Assembly (NCBI GenBank): GCA_034509425.1
Contig: JAVTVJ010000142.1
Location: forward strand, 173,501-237,500
Length of the DNA stretch: 64,000 nt
Reading direction: 5' to 3'
Origin: Eopsaltria australis
Taxonomy: Eukaryota > Chordata > Aves > Passeriformes > Petroicidae
Translations under genes and position numbers: made by a program
The notes under the pieces: generated by a model
Databases searched by the model: none
What the model was told of the DNA's origin: nothing
The model's input: the letters and a program-made list of their open reading frames with translations, nothing else
Part shown: in pieces, positions 15,139 through 28,030 of the stretch
Position numbering within the stretch: the stretch's first letter is position 1
Layout of the letters: each line of letters starts with the position of its first letter

Positions 15139-17456
15139 AAAAGAATGTGGAAAACTGTGTATGATCCATGTATTTATTTAGCCATAGAGATTAATCTGCT
15201 TGTGAGACAGCTGTTGTATACCCTTCTGTTTGTTTGTATCAGATACTTCAAAAACATTATTTGCTGATCTTAGCTGATGGCATAGTTTGCCTCTGGTAAC
15301 TTAGAACTGTGATGAATTAATAACATAAACAAAAATATAGGTAGTATTTTTGGACATGTTGGTTGATGTCTGCACATTGTGACAAAGGACATTTAGAAGG
15401 AATTGCTAGGGTCATTATTTTTCCATAAAAATAAAAAGAAACAGTATTTATCTGTCATGTTTTTCAAGACTGTTGCACAACTTTCTAACCTTTTTAAAAG
15501 GACGTTGAAGAATGCAACTTAAGTGCAGTTTTAGCAGTACCAGGTGGACTGCATATTAAAATAGCATGAAACAAAGGAGTATGGAGGATACATTTTAGAT
15601 ATGTCTGAAGATTCAAGAAGGCTTCATAAATCAGTTGATGAGATTTATTTAGAGAAAACTCTGCTTGCACAAATGTGTTAACTTCTTAAGAAATGTTATT
15701 GTAGATGAGGGAGTTGAGTAAATTCAAGTATCTGTGATTTACCTTTATTGTAAAAAGAGCTTTGAAACGTTGCAGAGAAAGCTCAAAGGGAAGCAGAAAT
15801 AATATTGTATGGATAATAGTAATAATAATAATTATTGGATCCATCAGTGGATAATGAAAAGTGACACATGAAACAAATTTTTTTCACTACTACTACTTCT
15901 GGATATGTGAGAAGCATCAACCTGAACACTGATTTGGCATTAAGCTTCATATTAATTGACCGTTCCATTAATGGCATGGGGAAGTACATAATTTAAATAA
16001 TGATGTATTTTTTAGATTGCTATAGGTAGAAATTTTGATAAATACAGTGACTCTTACATCTGAATTGTATATTTGGTGTGAATAACTTAGGAATTTTGAT
16101 GGGCAAAAGTGAGGTGAGAATTAATGTAAAGAATAATGTAATAGATTGAGGGAAGAATATCCCAGACTGGCATAAACCAGAACATTTTTCACTATATTAC
16201 CATTTTGAATAAAACACCTTCTGCATACTTTTATTGATAAGAAATGGGAACTGAATTTTAAATTCAGCAGTACATCAGGCAAAGACTGATTTGATTTTGA
16301 AATTCGTAAAATGCTGCCATTTCACTTGGGCTATGATTCAGGAAAATGGTTTAACTAGATTGCCAAGGGTAGCTGCTTATCCTTTCTTCCCTACCTTGGT
16401 TGGGCAGCTGATGAGCATGTTCCAGTCAGAATTGTTCTGACCTTTACCTGGCAAAAACTCCTGGTCCAGTCAACCATGGTTCACCATCGAGCTGACACAG
16501 TCAAGGGGCGCTTCACTGCTCAGCTTGCTTGGTCAAGACTTAGCAGGAGTTCCTGAGATCATAGAGGAGGCCAAAGGAGAAAGGCAGGGACAGGATGCAT
16601 CATCACAGGTATCTGGTTGAAAATTTTATTATGAAGTCTTCCTGCAAACTTCACAGGATTGGGAACAGGTCCAGAAAGTAAATCATGCTATGTAGTTATG
16701 ATCAACCTTGGTTAAAAGAGAAAAACAACTTTTACCAAAGTCTAGATGGAGCAAAGTTTAGAAAAAGAAAGTTCAGCATGTTGATTAGGACTCAAGCAAT
16801 TTGAAAAAGCAAGATCTCATGAAATATCAGAACTATGTGCATTTCAAAATGTTACATTCTCAGTGTGTTTACAAGAAAAAATAAAGTGCTGTTTGTTGGC
16901 TTAGGTAATTTAAATGAAACAGAGAAAATGTGTCTTGGAAAGCGTTTTTTAGTAGCAGAATTTTTAAAATGTGATGTGGTGTAAATTTCCTGTGAGTTTT
17001 CTTGTTCTGGTGTTAGGATAAAAAGAGTAATCTCACATTCTCTTGTGCTGCATACCATGGAAAATACTAACAATTCAGTTAATTATATGATGTATGTTGC
17101 TGATAATTATTTGTAGGTGGGATAACTAACACCTCACTTAGAGTGAAAAGCTTGAAGGAATTTTCAGGATGTTGGAAAACTTTATGATAATCCATTACAT
17201 CTGACACTTTTCAGTTACCTTGCTTATTTCTTCTCTAGAATGGTACTTCAGGAGGCTGTGTTAGAGTAATAACCGTGTAGTAGGTCAGTTGAGCTGCTCT
17301 CGTCTCTGCAAGAACTGCATTCCAGCCTTTTCTGTTCTGTGTACTGGACCCAGAAAAAAAGTTTATTCTTGGTTGATTCTGCAAGTAGAGATATTGAATC
17401 TCTACAGCCTAAGCCATTATATATTGCTGTCATTGATATTCCATGTCTTTTTTCAG

Positions 17457-17530
17457 GACAAAGAAGGAGTAGAGGGTGTATCTGTGGGAGCCATTCTTTC
17501 TGACTACCAGAGAGTTCGAGTTGAAGATGT
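17457..17530 (+). CDS. DPH6: DPH6 exon 1 of window (ATPase domain, SVGAILSDYQR)
   Basis: This exon encodes a stretch beginning DKEGVEGVSVGAILSDYQR and ending at V-E-D plus a split valine codon. The SVGAI-SDYQR motif is a strongly conserved part of the ANH-like ATP-pyrophosphatase domain of diphthine-ammonia ligase. The acceptor is a pyrimidine tract ending TTTTTCAG. The donor is GT|GTAAGA at 17531. The exon opens in phase 0 and leaves two bases (GT), completed to valine by the first base of the next exon. Upstream intron sequence is in frame with it for some distance, but the match to the family begins sharply at the acceptor. The preceding exon was not recognised in the 17 kb to the left. 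Confidence 0.94.
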
Positions 17531-19643
17531 GTAAGAAAATATTAATCTTTTTCAGTATAAAAATTATGGAGAGTACTCACCTGTTTTCTAACTCAAATTT
17601 AAAGCAGAGACAGTTGCCTGATTTCGCATATTCTGTGATACCAAATGTATTCTATTAATTAATATAGATATTTCTTTTTTCTTTTCTTTTTCTTCTTTTT
17701 TTCCCCCTTGAAACCAGGTGTTCATTAGTAAAAATCTAGTAGAGATTATACCAGAGTTTTTGATTGCTCTTCAGATCTCTCTTCATCTGTTGAAAATCCT
17801 CCAAATTTTGGTACGAAAATAGTTGAGTAGTTTCAGTTCTTTGATTTCAACAGAAAGCTCACTCACCTCCAATGACTACAGGATTGTGGCCAAGTCCCTC
17901 TATTTTTCAGCAGTGTATTGATACAGAGGAACAGCCTGTGACTTGTTATCAGGAATTAAAAGCAAGAGAATCTTTCTGTGCACATCTTAATTCCTTCAAA
18001 TTTAAGAGTTGTTGTTATTAATCTGGAGCGTCCATTTGTCATTTCTATTGTGCACAATCTAGAGCCTATATAGACTGGTTCTTTTAAGAGCCTTAATTTA
18101 AAAAGAGCATTATGTAATGGTAATTGTGTCTGTTATGTAGGCCAATATTTGATCTGAAAAAGATTTTCACTATATATGTCTGATGAAATGCAAAACCACC
18201 TTGTGTTAAAAACTAATTATAGTTTCATGAGTTCATTAATTATTTGTTGATGATGAAAGTAAATATCTGGAATCCTTTATGAACTGTAAGAATGGTGAAA
18301 TTAATGCTATGCCAACTCAGCTCACGTCAGCAAGTTACAGAGCAAGTTTGTTTTCTTTCCAGTTTACATAGATAAATTGCAGTCAGAAATAACTCCTTTT
18401 TCTTTTCCTTTATTCTTTAACATTTTAATAATTGCCTCTCATGTTAGTAGAATAAAAAAAGATCACTTTTGTTGATTGTGAGTTTTACATCTTTACCCCA
18501 GCTAGGAGATTGACAGGAAATCACAGTATTTCAAACAGGCATGATTATTTCCAAGGTAGCTCAGTAGTAAAATACTTTACATTGTTCTGTAGATTTAGCC
18601 CTTGCAATAAGGTTGTTTCATATGAACCATCCTAGTTAATTCAGCTAATTTTTTAGCTGAAGTTAGGCATCTAAGTAACTGCTTTACATTCAGAGCTGCT
18701 AAATAGTTCTATTAAAAAACTTAGTGCTCTGGTGAAACATTTCAATGTAATAAGAAAACCAGTCAGATTATATGGGTGCTAACCATGCATTTACATGTCA
18801 ACATTAAACATATATTTAACTATAAAGTCTTTACAATCATACTAGTGGGTGTATCTAATATATAGAGGAATGCCCATATATGTGAGAAAGACCATGTATT
18901 AGGAACATCATGATAATTGACAAATAAATGTAAATTTTAAGTGCTCTGAACAAGTCCCATAGTTAAATGTGTCGGTTTTTCAGCGCTAGGCCTTACACAT
19001 TTAATCACTAACTGATGGTTCTTGACAATTTAGAGAAATGTTACCTATCAATAATGCAAATTAGTGATTCTCTAATGTGATAAACAATCAAATGCTGTCT
19101 ATATATGATATGTATCAAAACAAATTATTAACTTTACAGTAACAAGTTGTTAATTTGTATCACAAGCTGTATGTATTTTCCTGAATGATTCTTTTCCTTG
19201 GGTGTTGATCCAAATCACAGCAACAAATTCAGCATATTGTACTAGTGACATGTGCCACATTTATCACAGAGCAGTAACTTTGGCCTTAGCTGTGTTCACA
19301 AAAGTGATGACTTCCTAAGGTGCTAATTGCTTTGTGTCCCAAAAGGTTTACGAACACGTTTTGTTATGGCTTTACTTATGTTCCTGTGCAGATCTGTTTA
19401 CCTCAGTGGGTTGCGTCTTATGTAGATGAATTATAGTCAGAACAAGTTTATTTCTTTTTTTAAAATATATATATTCGACTTAATGCTTTTAATTAAATAT
19501 ATTAATAGTAAAGTGTATTGAAATTATAGAAGAAAAACTATTTCAGGGTAGGAAAATAAATAAATTGTCATTAATTTTACATGAAAAATGCTGTGTAAAA
19601 GCATAATACTTGGTTTTATCCAATTTTTTTGTTTGTTTTTCAG
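17531..19643 (+). other. DPH6: DPH6 intron, 2.1 kb
   Basis: This is a GT-AG intron with no recognised mobile element. A pyrimidine-rich tract (mixed T and TTCT runs ending in CCCCC) lies at 17670-17708. The rest is AT-rich sequence without a recognisable feature. Confidence 0.85.
17670..17708. repeat. Pyrimidine-rich tract
   Basis: This is a mixed T/C run (TTTCTTTTTTCTTTTC and similar) ending in CCCCC, located about 140 bp downstream of a DPH6 exon. It is not followed by an AG that yields an open coding exon. Confidence 0.85.
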
Positions 19644-19762
19644 GTGCAGAAGGCTTAATCTTCAGCCTTTAGCTTACCTCTGGCATAGGAACCAGGAAAT
19701 ACTGCTTAAAGAAATGATATCATCTAACATTCAAGCCATAATCATAAAAGTGGCAGCTTTTG
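19644..19762 (+). CDS. DPH6: DPH6 exon 2 of window (ATPase domain, RLNLQPLAYLW)
   Basis: After completing the split valine, this exon encodes C-R-R-L-N-L-Q-P-L-A-Y-L-W, then a helix with R-N-Q-E and E-M-I-S-S-N-I-Q-A, then K-V-A-A-F and one base of a glycine codon. The L-P/Q-P-L-x-Y-L-W motif and the following M-I-x-x-x-I-x-A strand are typical of the DPH6/PF0828 branch of PP-loop ATPases. The acceptor is TTTTTCAG|G and the donor is TTTTG|GTATGT at 19763. Its neighbour upstream lies across a 2.1-kb intron and its neighbour downstream across a 13.6-kb intron. The phases match both. The rare alternative that this exon joins the open frame at 30269 is treated under findings. Confidence 0.95.
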
Positions 19763-22700
19763 GTATGTATTCAGATTCTAAGTAATATTGTCTACTGAAA
19801 TTTCCCAAGGACTAATCCACAACATAGCAGAGGAAAACAGAATTTTTTTCTATGTTTTAGGATATGAAATGTTAATATCAAGAAAATTACAAAAAATGGC
19901 TCAATAACAGTCATGTTGTCTGAATAATTAATTTAACAGGATGCAATTCATTCTTAAAGGAGATGTGGCAAAGCTAAAATAGTTCTTCCTAACATAGTCA
20001 CTGAATTCCTATCATAATTTTTTTGTTCTGGTTTGGTTTTGATCTGCAGTAAAGATGCATGTATAATTCAGTAGTTCACAGTATTGTCATTTGTAGATGA
20101 TGCAGGCTGGTGACTAGACAATATTATAAAGCAACCGTGAAAGTTTTAATAGAAATATATCAAGTTAATATCAAACAAGATATAATTATGAGGCCAAAAT
20201 ATTTTGTGTAACAGCAGTCTTGGAGTTGGTAAATCATAAGAGCAAACAGAAATAATTCATCATTGCCTCTAAACTTTTTCTAGTATTTAAAATGTAGTTG
20301 TTTAGCATACCAGAAAATCAATGTCTTTTCATTGTCAGCTATATAAAATGAGATTTTATAGTGAAGCAAATCAATATGAAAATGAACCTATTTGTTCATT
20401 GCTTGAATGAAAAGGTAAGGTGAAATGAAGTTTTAAAAGAAGAATTATGGAATTATTTGCTCTAAAAGCCTAAGGAGCACATGAGAAACATGTTTGTAAT
20501 ACAATTATTCATTTCAGGCCTCTGTGCAGTTTTCTGTTTCAGAGTAGCAAATGAGTTTTTAAGCCTAAAATGTGACCAGAGGACCTTTTCTTTTGGGGTT
20601 GGCTGTATGTTTGTGATCCACTGTAGCAAAGAGTGATTTGTATCATAAAAGTGGCATCAGTGGTTAAAGACCTATGTTTGGAAAATAGTGTTGCATAATC
20701 TTTTATTAGAAGTGCAATGGCTGGTTTACCTGGGCAGCTTTCCCATCAAATACCTAATCTCTCTTTCTCTCAAAGAATGCTTTATAACAAAGTAATATCT
20801 CCTTCATTATTAACCAAGATTTGAATCAAATCCCTTTAGTTTGGATGGATTCAATTAATTTTTTAAAATTTATTATTTTTAAAAATTTTATTTATTTATT
20901 CATCTTTATCTGGTATAGTTTCTAACTAGTTTGTACATTGCCACTATGATGGTCTCAGTGTTGTTCTGTAGGGTCTGCTAGGACTGAGAGAAGGATTAGG
21001 ATGATTAGAAATACCACATGCCCTCATTCACTTACAGGTAACAAGCAATGTAATTTAATAGCATATTCCTGAATTTTGGGAGGTCAGTTAGAAATATATC
21101 AGCATTGAATGCCATGTTTTCTACTGCAAAACACTTGGGTTTAAATTGGAAAAAAATCAACCAATACCATTTCTAAAATAATTGTTTTCAGACCACATAA
21201 AGTATATTTATTTCTTTATGTTATATTTCCATAAAACAGTACGCTTTCATTGCTGATACTGGCATGAAGAAAAAAATAAAGTCCTCAAAGCATAGGTAAC
21301 ATGTTTTTTCACCTCAGAATTATTTTTTAAAGAAAATATATGATTTAAATAATAGATAAAACTGTTTTCCAAATAGACATCATTGATGACCTGTCATGCC
21401 TGAAGCAAGATAAGCTTGTCTTTTGTATTCTACAGTCTTAAAAAACCTTAAAATGCTCTGGTTAGTGCACAAAGAGTGCTTTGTGGACTATTCATTGGAA
21501 GAGCAAATACCATAAATACTTGTAGATAGCAATTAGATAGAAAATCACTCCGAGTTATTTTTCCTTTTTATTTTTTTGGCTACAGGTAAAAGAAAGATCT
21601 TATCAGAGTCAATTTCTCACCTGCCTCAGGCAGACGTAATTAGATGTAAGCAAATTTAATGGAGCTTTTGTGCTCTGGGGCCATTCTGTAATGCTTTAAT
21701 AATTGCATGCCTTATTAAAGTGGATTTAAGGTATGAAGGCTGTTTAACATATCAAGTGGCAAAGAAGATAAGATACAGTTTAACTTTTTGCCTTTTAGAT
21801 TAATAATCAAAGCTAAACTGCAATGAAAATATTTAAAATAACAGATTTAAGAGTCGGAAGGGTAACACATTAGGTGATACATTGTACAGTTTTAATGCAA
21901 GAAGCAAATCTGTAACCTGAGCTTGACATTCATCAGCGCTGGCATACTTGTACACCCGCCTTGTCCTGTTTTCCATTAACTCAGTGCCGGTATTGACAAG
22001 GTAAAAGCCTGTCGTTTTATGTAGAAAACACATAATTATGCAAGTAAATGAGCATTAGTTCAGTACATTTCCCTAAATCCACCATTACAAATTAATACCA
22101 TAAACTTTGCCAGTGGCAAGAGTTTTCTATCTTAGAGTAGTGTCGTTTTCCAGATGGGATGCCAATTGCTCTCACTTATATGCAAAAAAAGTATTGTTAG
22201 CAACCTTTTTCACATGCCTTCTGTTGATCTATAAGTAGATCAGATTTCTTTCCTTTAGAGTGTATTTCAGAAGCTTTAATGATGAGAGAAAAACATTCCA
22301 TGATCTAGCAGCAAACCTATATAAAAGCTACTTTCAAGTATTTATCTTCAGTGCCATTTTCTTGCTGCTAAAGATGCCTGTATGATACATCATACTTTTA
22401 TCTTTGAAATATACCCCTCTTCAGTGGAAATCCAGAAATTCAGAATGAGGTTACTCAGTAATAGCTAAAATTGAATCTGTCACTGATTGTTTTTAACATG
22501 TGTATGCCTGAATCTCCAGTAATATCCATTGCTCATATGACACATTGTAATAAAGCACTGTGTAATAGAACAATTGTGTCATATAAGACAATAAGAAGAT
22601 GCATTTTTTACCTCCTTCCTTTTTTGGTTTTGTGTTTCACAGATTAACTAATACTAATTGACTTGCAGAGTATGCATATAACAGATTCAACTTTAAATCT

Positions 22701-24892
22701 TGGTAACTTTGTATATTGGTCTTAATTGTGCCTCAATCAAAAACAAATTGCTTCCACTGCAGTACAAGGTGTAATACACATGTGGAAGTGAGGGAAGGAA
22801 GTGGTGGAAGGAGGAGGGTTACATTTGGAAGGAATCTCTGAGCTCCTTACAGTATGATCCTAAGTAAAACTTGATGTTCAAATTTATTTACTTTCAGTTT
22901 ACTTATATAGTTAACTATACCTAAATCTTGTTAAGTATTAGCACTAAAACTTAAGCACCGCTATACTTTTTAAGATATGACAAACTTCATATCTCATATA
23001 TATGAGAATATACTTGAAGTTGATTTTGTCATGCAGTTAAAGTAGTTTTTCCAGTGTTTCTAGATTTTCTTGAAGTTTCAAAAGTATCATTTATATTGAG
23101 TAAGTTTACTAAGTGCACACTGTTGCCTTGAGAATGGGGGATTGTGTGGAATTGCTTCTTCAATGTTTCAGTCAAAATCAGAATATAAACTCAAATTCCT
23201 ATCTTCTAGGGGATTAATATGCATTTATTTGCTTTATATATTGCAGCTTCTTCCCAGTTTGGTTATAGTAAACTAATCCTTAATTATTTAATTAAATATC
23301 TGAAAAAACCCATGTTGTTATTATGAGATCAGATAATTGAAATATTAAGTTGAAAAAGAAAAACTCTGATTAAATGATTAAATCATGTTTCTAACTTCTA
23401 GCTGCTCTTTGGACCATGGGAAATAAATGATACCATAGTCTTGTTCTGTTGTTGAACAATATTAAAAGCTGAAACTTTGAATCAGGGCTGATCAACCTAC
23501 ATATGGAGCCGTTTTATTTAATGACTACATTCTTTATCTTGTAGGTCAGCTGCTATGAGTGCTTACAGATATTCTACTTTCCCAGCCAGGGGTAGAGTTG
23601 AAATCTCAGGATCTGCGGAAACCTAAATTTTGAAGTAGTATGGACCTTACTTACTTACCCAGACTATTTTGCAATAGAGTAATGAATCCTTAGGGAACCA
23701 TTGCCATCTCCTTTCTGTCAGGAAATCTTAAGTTCCTTCAATAAAATGAGCTGTCTGTAGTAAGTATATTTAACTTGAGCGTTTTTTGGTGTGGGAAGAT
23801 ACTGATGCTTGCTTCACATGGTTTAGAAAATCGGTATACTCCTGCTATTCATGGAATCCACTATCCCAATAGTTGAAGGATATGAGTTTTGAATTGAAAA
23901 AGAGAGAATATTGCTTATTAGTTTAATGAATCTATTACTTAAACCCAGCCACCTAAATGTCTATGTTACTGTTTATTTGTATGCCTCTGGTGTACAGAAG
24001 TGAAATCCTGACTGACTGAAATTGATAGGCATACTCCCATTAATTTTCACAAGGGTAAGATTTACTTGTAAAGAACTACATTAAAAAAGACCTAGCGCCA
24101 CACAGTTCCTGGTTAGGCTCCTGAGGGTGTAATTTAGTGTACAGATAAACTGATCTAATAGGAAGTTGCTGCCAGATGGTCGATCTTTCCATCCCACTTC
24201 TATCTGACTCTTCCAAACCACAAGTCTGTGCTTGCTTCTGCCCCTGTAAAGGCTCCAGTGTTTTTGTGGCTGCATATAGGTGATCCAGCAGAATCTTCTT
24301 TTCTGTGAGTGCAGGGAACTTGTTCTGTAAAAATCATGACTGCATGGAGGACAAAAATCTCTCTTTCAATAGAAAACTTACTACTAAATTGGGTTGGCTG
24401 CAATGGCAGATCATATCCTGAAGTAAAATTGGTGGTTGTGAGTTTTGTCTGAGCACATCATCTGTGTAATGGAGAGGTACAGTGTTCTTTGAAAATGTGT
24501 CTCTAATTATTTTGTACTGGGCAATTTTAAAGTAATTTTGAGGAAATTGAAGGACCTTGTCATCACAAGGGAAGATACTTACTTCCTCCAAATATTTTTT
24601 TAAAAATTCTCAGACCATTCACAAACAAAACAGAGGGAATTGAGTAACATTTTGTTATGAAATAAATATGAGATCCCTGTTACTTTCTTGCATATTGTAT
24701 ACTAAGGATTGTTTACTTGCTTACTGGTAAGCAAACTAAACATTGACATGCTTAGCTAGTTCAGCTTATTTACACGTGATCATTCCTTTCTTCCTTGGGC
24801 ACCTACCAGACACTGGAGCTGTAGAAGAATCTATGACAGTCTTCACAACATTTGCTCTTCATAAAATTCTGTTTTATTAATATGAAAAGCAC

Positions 24893-25035
24893 TTAGAATC
24901 ATAGAACCATTAAGGTTGGAAAAGAACTCCGAGATCATCAAGTCCTGCCTTCAACTGAATAACATGATAACCATTAAATCACACAGCAAAGTGCCACATC
25001 TACTTGTTTTTTAAACACTTGACTTGTTTTTTGAA
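24893..25035 (-). repeat. CR1 LINE 3'-end fragment, antisense
   Basis: The + strand reads AGAATCATAGAACCATTAAG, then GGTTGGAAAAGA and a segment like GAGATCATCAAGTCC. This is the complement of the avian CR1 3' terminus. Further on, GTGCCACATCTACTTGTTTT continues the alignment. The terminal octamers mark the element's 3' end at the low coordinate. The copy is a few per cent to tens of per cent diverged from the pattern I know, by eye. Confidence 0.85.
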
Positions 25036-27233
25036 CATTTATTCTGTTTATCATAATTTGAGGTAAAAGATAAAATGACTGATAATATTTTTCAAATCCT
25101 GTCAAATTTTAATACTTGTCTGTTCTGTTAGGGATAACATATTCTAAAACTAGCCTTAAACTTTTATTAGAAAAATTATCCTTGCACAGTGTTAAAGTAT
25201 TATCTTGTATACACATATGGTCACTCTTAGTTAATTTTAGTTTTAATATTTTTTCAGATTATAAATTTGGTTAATTACCTATGATGTACTTTGGGAAAGA
25301 TGTCCTTATTAGTCTTTCCCCCTTTTAAATCTTGTTTCCTAGCTAGCATGTGGTATTGTCACTGAATTTTCAAACAAATCTTCTGAAACTTGGTTGGCCC
25401 TTTCGAGTTTAAGTGCATTTGACACTTTTGCTATAGGCTTGTTTCCTAATATAATTGTCTACCATCCCATTTATCTACATAATTCATGTTATTTATGATT
25501 AAAAAAATACCACACCTATTTGTGTGGAAAGACTTGGGAGCACTTATAAAAACAGAGGAGCCATTTTATCTCAGGCCATTTTTTTCCTGATGGGAAAGTT
25601 TCACACAGGAAAAGTTCAACACAGATAAATGGAAATTGTGTGCAAGACTGGAAGTTAAAAAAAAATTAGCTTGGGATTTAAGATGTGATGCAAAAGAGAT
25701 GAGTAAGAGAAAAGAGAACTAGGAATGGACTCCAAGTAAAGAAAAACCTTGACTCATAGTTAAAAGTTCAGGTAAATAAGATGAGAAAATAATCTTTGCA
25801 TTTAGAATGATATTTGCCTTGATGCTTATATATGAATGACAGATACTTTGTTACCAGTCTAAGATGAGGTTTTGGAAAGAGATTTTAGTGCATATATAAT
25901 GTATAAAGAAATGTTTGAAATTAAAGTGTGTTACAGAAAAAGAAGAAATGAGATTTTGCATAAGTTGGTTTAGAAACAAGTTAGAGAGAAATATGATTCC
26001 CTCTTTGCTAACTCTTGAGCCTGTACATTGGAAAATGGGAAGGATGTTGTCATAACAGATAACAGGAGTTAGAAGGAAGAGAAAGGGAATGTGCCTGAAA
26101 ACAGAAAAGTAGTTGAAAGCTGACATTATTGAGTGCTTGTTAAGGAGATGTCACAGACAGACAAAGTAGGAGAGAGATCGCTTAAGAGTGGAAAGGTCAC
26201 TTTGCAGTTTGGGGAGATCACATCATCTAAAGGAAAACTTAAATGGAAGCAGCAGGTTAAAAGTGCACTATTAGGCATTTAAAGTGAAACAGGAAAGGAA
26301 GTATGGGTTATAGTGAAAAAGAAGAATAGTCAGAGAACTTGGAGCTGAATAATAGTGGAAGAAAAAGAGCTTGGTAGGAGATGTCAAAAGTAGAAACAAT
26401 CTTAACAATATGAAAATCAAGAGGTACAAATGGTATATTTTTAGTACTAGAATATTACTTACTGCTCTTTAATGTTTTATACAATTTAAGATCTAGATGC
26501 CCATTTACTTTACAGACCTGCATGCTGAAACACACATAAACTCAAACCTTGAAAGGCATATCTGTGTAGTTAGTATTGTAGATGTTTGCTTTCCAGGTCA
26601 CTCTGAGTTGAAGTTTTGCAGGACTTCATGTCCTAGTCTGATCCTTTATTTCTGCTCTGGCCTTTTACCCTTTTGCAGGTGATCCAATGGTCTTTACTGT
26701 CAGAAGCCTCTGTTGATCCATTTGGGGATTGACTTTTTAAAGGTTTATAACTTGTCTGCATGGGGATGGATGTAATGAAAATGATACAAATTTTACCACT
26801 TGCCTGTTTTCCACTGAAATTTCAGTTATTTTCTACAAAGCTTACTAGAAGTAGAACTGTTCAAAGCATGAGATACTTGAATTCTATAAGAGGGACAAAA
26901 TAGCACATATTTTTTTATTTACACACATATTTATTCATGTGGTGCTAGACTGGTTGAATAATTTGAGTTAAATAGATTAATAAGCAAACAATGCTCTTAA
27001 GAAATTCTACTCAAAAAATTTATATCAGGAAAGTCATACACATGTGCCTGTATGACCTGAAACTTTCATGAGTTTTGCTTTAAGTTTTTTAAGTCCATTA
27101 AAAGTCCTGAGAAGAAGTTGACTCAGTCACTACTTTAAATGAGATGAAGCTTTTGCTACATTTGATTTAAAGTAGTTTAATGCTGTTATTCAGCAATTCT
27201 TCTACAGTCTTTTTCAAACTACCAAAATTTTAG

Positions 27234-28030
27234 AGAAGAACCTTCTGAAATTCTACAAGGGTAAGTGCGGAGTCCTGTATCTGGGAAGGAATAAGTCCAT
27301 GCACCAGCACAGGCTGGAGTCTGAGCTGCTGGAGAGCAGCTCTGTGGAGAAGGACCTGGGGGTCTGGGTGGTCAACAAGCTGTCCATGAGCCAGCAGTGC
27401 CCTTGTGGCCAAGAAGGCCAATGGCATCCTGGGCTGCATTGGGAAGAGCATGGCCAGCAGGTCAAGGGAGGTGATCCTGCCCCTCTGCTCAGCCCTGGTG
27501 AGGCCACGTCTGGAGTGCTGTGTCCAGTTCTGGGCTCTTCAGTAACAGACAGACAGGGAGCTCCTGGAGCAGGTCCAGTGGAGGGCAACAGAGATGACTA
27601 AGGGTGTGGAGCATCTCTTTTACAAGGAAAGGCTGAGGGAGCTGGGCCTGTTCAGCCTCAAGAAGAGATGAATGAATTTACTAACTCATCTCAGTGTATA
27701 AGTGTCTGAAGTGGGGGTAGAAAGAGGATGGATCCAAGCTCTTCTCAGTGGTATCGAGCAATAGGACAGGAAAAAACGGGCAGAAACTGATGCACAGAAA
27801 ATTCCACCTGAACATGAGGAAGAACTTCTTTACTGAAGAACTGCTTTACTGTGTGAGTGACCAAGCTCTGGAACAGATTGCCCAGAGAGGTTACGGAGTC
27901 TCTCTCACTGGAGATACTCAAGAACTGTCTGGACACAATGCTGTGCTATGTGCTCTGCGATGACATGGAGGTTGGACCAGATGACCCACTATGGTTCCTT
28001 CCAACCTGACCTTTCTGTAATTCTGTGATG
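27234..28030 (+). mobile_element. CR1 LINE, 5'-truncated copy of about 800 bp, sense
   Basis: This is a GC-richer island in AT-rich intron. It encodes the distal reverse transcriptase region of CR1: a frame with S-S-V-E-K-D-L-G-V-W-V and N-K-L-S-M-S-Q-Q-C at about 27340-27400 that then shifts. A later frame near 27800-27960 carries M-R-K-N-F-F-T-E and the A-L-E-Q-I-A-Q-R-G segment of the ORF2 end. The 3' end lies in CCAACCTGACC followed by ATTCTGTGATG, the degenerate CR1 terminal octamer. Several frameshifts and stops make it non-functional. Copies like this, lacking the 5' end, are the normal product of CR1 target-primed insertion. Confidence 0.95.

Larger units (their letters stand above)
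1..17456 (+). other. DPH6: Intron of DPH6 (or sequence upstream of first recognised exon)
   Basis: This is 17.4 kb of AT-rich sequence. Reading for the upstream DPH6 motifs (the PP-loop SGGKDS and the RGRS/QVYTKCEGDEVEDLYELL-like segment) found nothing, so it is most simply one intron. It contains a short CR1 tail at 15044-15138, a T15 tract at 3226-3240, an AT-rich patch near 3266-3290, an octamer tandem (GAATGCAT) at 2209-2230, a TAA-type microsatellite around 15818-15836 and a richer-in-GC block at 16380-16620. Minus-strand frames at 7325-7720 and 4490-4801 are open but resemble no known family. Confidence 0.75.

Noticed and set aside
1..17456. Search for the N-terminal DPH6 exons (PP-loop and RGRS regions)
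   Set aside because: No matching motif with splice sites was seen by reading, so they are assumed to lie upstream of the window.
21833..22033. 66-codon minus-strand frame inside the candidate conserved block, considered as an exon of an antisense gene
   Set aside because: There are no convincing splice sites and no family resemblance. The noncoding-element reading is simpler.
27253..27588. 111-codon minus-strand frame with proline/serine-rich peptide
   Set aside because: It is the antisense of the CR1 copy at 27234-28030.
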